Shown here one piece after another: positions 61,721 through 64,000 of a stretch of 64,000 nucleotides of DNA. The DNA lies in assembly GCF_000308055.1 (NCBI RefSeq), contig NZ_CAGY01000001.1:310001-374000 (forward strand), in the 5' to 3' direction. Below the pieces are notes generated by a model that had not been told where the DNA came from, made no database searches, and worked only from the letters and a program-made list of their open reading frames with translations. The stretch comes from Actinomyces sp. ph3 (GTDB taxonomy: Bacteria; Actinomycetota; Actinomycetes; Actinomycetales; Actinomycetaceae). The number at the start of each line of letters is the position of its first letter. Position 1 is the stretch's first letter. The position numbers and the translations under genes were made by a program.

Positions 61721-63118
61721 CTAGTGAACGGTAATTGATGTCGATGCCTGCTCGACATCATCCGCGCTCAGCGGCCATACCGCACGAAGCACTCCACTGG
61801 GAGTTTTTGCTTCTACCTCAATTGCAATCGCAACATCGCTGGGAGACTCTAGGCTTGTCTCCTGCGAGGGAAGATCCAGCATCGCCATCTTTCCCGCTTC
61901 GAGGGTTACCTGTTCATTTCCCAATTGAAGCTGGATGCCACTTTGAGAATGCACAGAGGTGAGCAACAGATGAGAAGAAATCTCACCTACTCCACTGCCG
62001 CTCTCTTGCGCAGTCCCGCGTAGAATCGTCGAACTCAAGCGTGAACGAACCAGCGCCTCCACTGTTGATGCAGAAGGTAGTTGAGCGTGAACTAGTCCCT
62101 GGGCAGAGCTCATACCCGCGCGCATCCCCCAGCGTTGTCCTCCGGGATATTCTTCCTGCTCGCTATTCGTCACGACTTGGGCGACAAGCGGACGTTCGAC
62201 ATGAACACGCAGGGTATAGCGTTCATCGGTGATTCCGTTCAGTGGAACGTCAACGACCGTTCCTGCGCTCACGTCCAATTCCCCACCCGGCACATTAAAG
62301 GTGCCAGCGTCACTGGTGTAGCTCAAGGCGACGTGAGTATCGGCCTCGTCATCTGCTGCCGAAGGAGGAACAAGAAGACGCAGGCTACTGCTCCCCTGCT
62401 TTGAAAGCCCAAGGAAAAGCTGGTCTTCCCTTGGCTTTGTTCCACTCACGCTTGTCACGCCTTTGGGCACTTCTCCCTGCATTGCAGAGCTTTGCACCCA
62501 GGCTGCCACTCCTTGACCATCGGCGTGGATATGTACGGCCAGTGCACTCTCTTCTGGGAAGAGTCCCCCCGCCAGGACAGATTGAGTGGAGCGGGCCGGA
62601 ATCGTCATCTGGTGTGGTTTGGCATCAATGGGACCGTTTGCTCCGTATCCCTCAAGGGTGACCACAGAAGGCGAGGAATTAGGATTTGCAAAGGTCACGA
62701 CCAAGTCTTCGCCACTGGTACTTGATCCCAGAACGCTCCACTGGTCATTCGCTGGCAATTGGCATGACGTCATACTCAGACCGCGAAGCTCTCCCCCGCT
62801 TTGGCCCATCACACCAAGCGTCGTGGGAAGGGTGTGCGCAGAGGCATCCGCACGCAGGATTGTCCATTCTCCACTGGTCTCACGCTCCCCGGCGGAATTC
62901 CACACCGAGGCAGCAGATACACCTCCATCAAGGTGGAATGGGTCGACAATCCCCGCCGGACAGGCATAGTTAAGGGTTTCTGGGCGCGCGTGAACGACCT
63001 GGGGCGCAGGAAGTGAGGACTCAGGCACGACTCTGCCTATTCCCCACGAGGCGGTGCCTAGGAGTAGCAGTGAGGCAGGGATGGCACCAATAGTGAGCAT
63101 GCGTTTTCTATTCACCAT
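61721..63118 (-). CDS. DUF5719-family exported protein
   Basis: 465 residues. An N-terminal signal anchor (about 7-27, LTIGAIPASLLLLGTASWGIG) is followed by a repetitive beta-sandwich extracellular part (VVTFANPNSSPSVVTLEGYGANGP, VVDVPLNGI, AIEVEAKTPSGVLRAVWPLS). The family is actinobacterial and linked to large glycosyltransferase genes; function is unknown. ATG 63118 lies inside the end of the upstream gene (11-base overlap), so the two are coupled. Confidence 0.8.
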   Translation of the reverse strand: MVNRKRMLTIGAIPASLLLLGTASWGIGRVVPESSLPAPQVVHARPETLNYACPAGIVDPFHLDGGVSAASVWNSAGERETSGEWTILRADASAHTLPTTLGVMGQSGGELRGLSMTSCQLPANDQWSVLGSSTSGEDLVVTFANPNSSPSVVTLEGYGANGPIDAKPHQMTIPARSTQSVLAGGLFPEESALAVHIHADGQGVAAWVQSSAMQGEVPKGVTSVSGTKPREDQLFLGLSKQGSSSLRLLVPPSAADDEADTHVALSYTSDAGTFNVPGGELDVSAGTVVDVPLNGITDERYTLRVHVERPLVAQVVTNSEQEEYPGGQRWGMRAGMSSAQGLVHAQLPSASTVEALVRSRLSSTILRGTAQESGSGVGEISSHLLLTSVHSQSGIQLQLGNEQVTLEAGKMAMLDLPSQETSLESPSDVAIAIEVEAKTPSGVLRAVWPLSADDVEQASTSITVH

Positions 63119-64000
63119 CGTCTACCACGTCCTTCCTCCCTCGAAGAAGCCCGCAAAGCATCACTGTGGCGGCAAGCGCGCACGCAGCTTTCCACGCCAG
63201 AATCCAGTTCGAGCGGTAGTTCAGCACGAGCTCACCCTCGGATGGAAGCGAGAATGCCGTTCCCCACTGATTCGTTGCTTCAGTTTGGTTCAAGCGCTGT
63301 CCATTAAGAGTTGCAACCCAATGCGAGTTCTGCCGTTCAGCAAGGCGAAGGACCCCGGGGCCTGAGACGTGTGTACGAGCACCGATAGCACCGCTTGCGA
63401 GCTCTTCGCACTGGGAATCGGCCGATTCTGAGGCAAGGCACAGGCGCGCGGGCTTACGTCCATCTGGACGTACTCTCCATGCGCTCCCGGCCTCGGTTTC
63501 ACCGATCTTCTCAATACCGGGCGCACTGTCCAGCGTTTGTGTAATGGAAGGCGCTGCGGGTCCCCCGGAGTGCACAATGATCGTATCGACGCCGTGAAGC
63601 GCTAAACGCTGGGAAGCAGAATCGTCGGGGAAAGACACCAAGGTCGCGATTGTCTCCCCCAATTCACTCCGCGCGGGATCGCTGATGTTGTTCATCCTGT
63701 CACGGAGAGCCGCCCACGAGGCCACGCTGGAGTGCTCACTCCATTGCGGGCCTGCGCCGCGCCAGAGGCGGGCATCGAGGTCGCCATCGGCACCAACGTT
63801 GAGGACAAGAACCCGAGCCTCGCGCGAAGAATTTTGTGCGTAGCGGGAAACAAGAGGCACCTGTTCGCTGGTCGAGCGCGCGCTCCACTGCGCTGAAGGT
63901 AGTACCTCAAGCCAAGGGGATGCCGCCATTGAAAGGAGTGGGATCAACCCAACACAGGCAACAAGTTTCCATCCTGTGCGGGTAATTTTTCCTTCCTTTT
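63108..64000 (-). CDS. C-terminal part of a large membrane protein, possibly a family 2 glycosyltransferase (cut by window edge)
   Basis: About 297 codons open to the right edge. A hydrophobic helix (WKLVACVGLIPLLSMAA) is followed by some 230 extracytoplasmic residues and a last membrane helix (WILAWKAACALAATVMLCGLL) with a basic, then acidic tail. In related genomes the gene before DUF5719 is a long glycosyltransferase with many membrane segments; only its tail would be visible here, so the name rests on position. Confidence 0.55.
   Translation of the reverse strand, partial: KEGKITRTGWKLVACVGLIPLLSMAASPWLEVLPSAQWSARSTSEQVPLVSRYAQNSSREARVLVLNVGADGDLDARLWRGAGPQWSEHSSVASWAALRDRMNNISDPARSELGETIATLVSFPDDSASQRLALHGVDTIIVHSGGPAAPSITQTLDSAPGIEKIGETEAGSAWRVRPDGRKPARLCLASESADSQCEELASGAIGARTHVSGPGVLRLAERQNSHWVATLNGQRLNQTEATNQWGTAFSLPSEGELVLNYRSNWILAWKAACALAATVMLCGLLRGRKDVVDDGE

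Overview
The window looks like a chromosomal segment of a fermentative, medium-GC actinobacterium, most likely in or near the Actinomycetaceae; I cannot name a species. Evidence: the conserved actinobacterial blocks mtrA-mtrB-lpqB-comF-hpf-secA-Rv3235, sigR/sigH-rsrA-bL37 and MoxR/DUF58/SpoIIM/RDD, a fused E1-E2 2-oxoglutarate decarboxylase (Kgd), DUF3499, DUF5719, DUF6912 and DUF5129 proteins, and a pyruvate formate-lyase (PFL) system. Many genes overlap by 1-11 bases and many convergent pairs share one perfect hairpin.

Layout. 1-4710 (minus): a DUF5129 protein cut by the window edge, rho, and the threonine-pathway pair hom-thrB. 5069-8535 (plus): PFL enzyme, a separate 83-residue glycyl-radical protein, and the PFL activase. 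8628-11312 (minus): aminopeptidase C, a class I glutamine amidotransferase-like hydrolase and a hexapeptide acetyltransferase. 11499-16375 (plus): aldose epimerase, HrpB helicase, disulfide oxidoreductase. 16485-23325: argS, mntH, rpiB, tRNA-Arg(CCG), a TauE permease whose 3' end runs antisense into that tRNA, an NhaD-type antiporter and a glycerophosphodiesterase. 23328-26643 (minus): M23 peptidase and two CNNM/CBS proteins. 26819-31179: kgd and a degenerate SGNH protein. 31180-33097: a GC-richer, gene-poor patch with an esterase, a gene remnant and nested inverted repeats.

33098-34345 (minus) is the redox-stress operon: sigma factor, zinc anti-sigma factor and the 24-residue ribosomal protein bL37, with a possible autoregulatory promoter. 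34433-41646 (plus): DoxX protein, aroA, rsgA, sbcD, sbcC. 41650-53146 carries DUF6912, a small HTH protein, the Rv3235-family gene, secA, a FadR-type regulator, hpf, comF, lpqB, mtrB and mtrA. 53313-60546: the DUF4129/DUF4350/MoxR/DUF58 membrane cluster with divergent spoIIM-like and RDD genes. 60581-64000: DUF3499, a metallopeptidase-like protein, DUF5719 and the end of a large membrane protein.

The strongest candidate for an unusual system is the PFL locus: the catalytic protein ends exactly where the radical domain should begin, and that domain is an independent downstream gene with its own ribosome binding site. PFL here would be an obligate two-subunit glycyl radical enzyme. Other points of interest are the over-represented word CGAGGCC with its palindrome CGAGGCCTCG, the tRNA/TauE overlap, and the compact divergent leaderless starts at 59687/59707.
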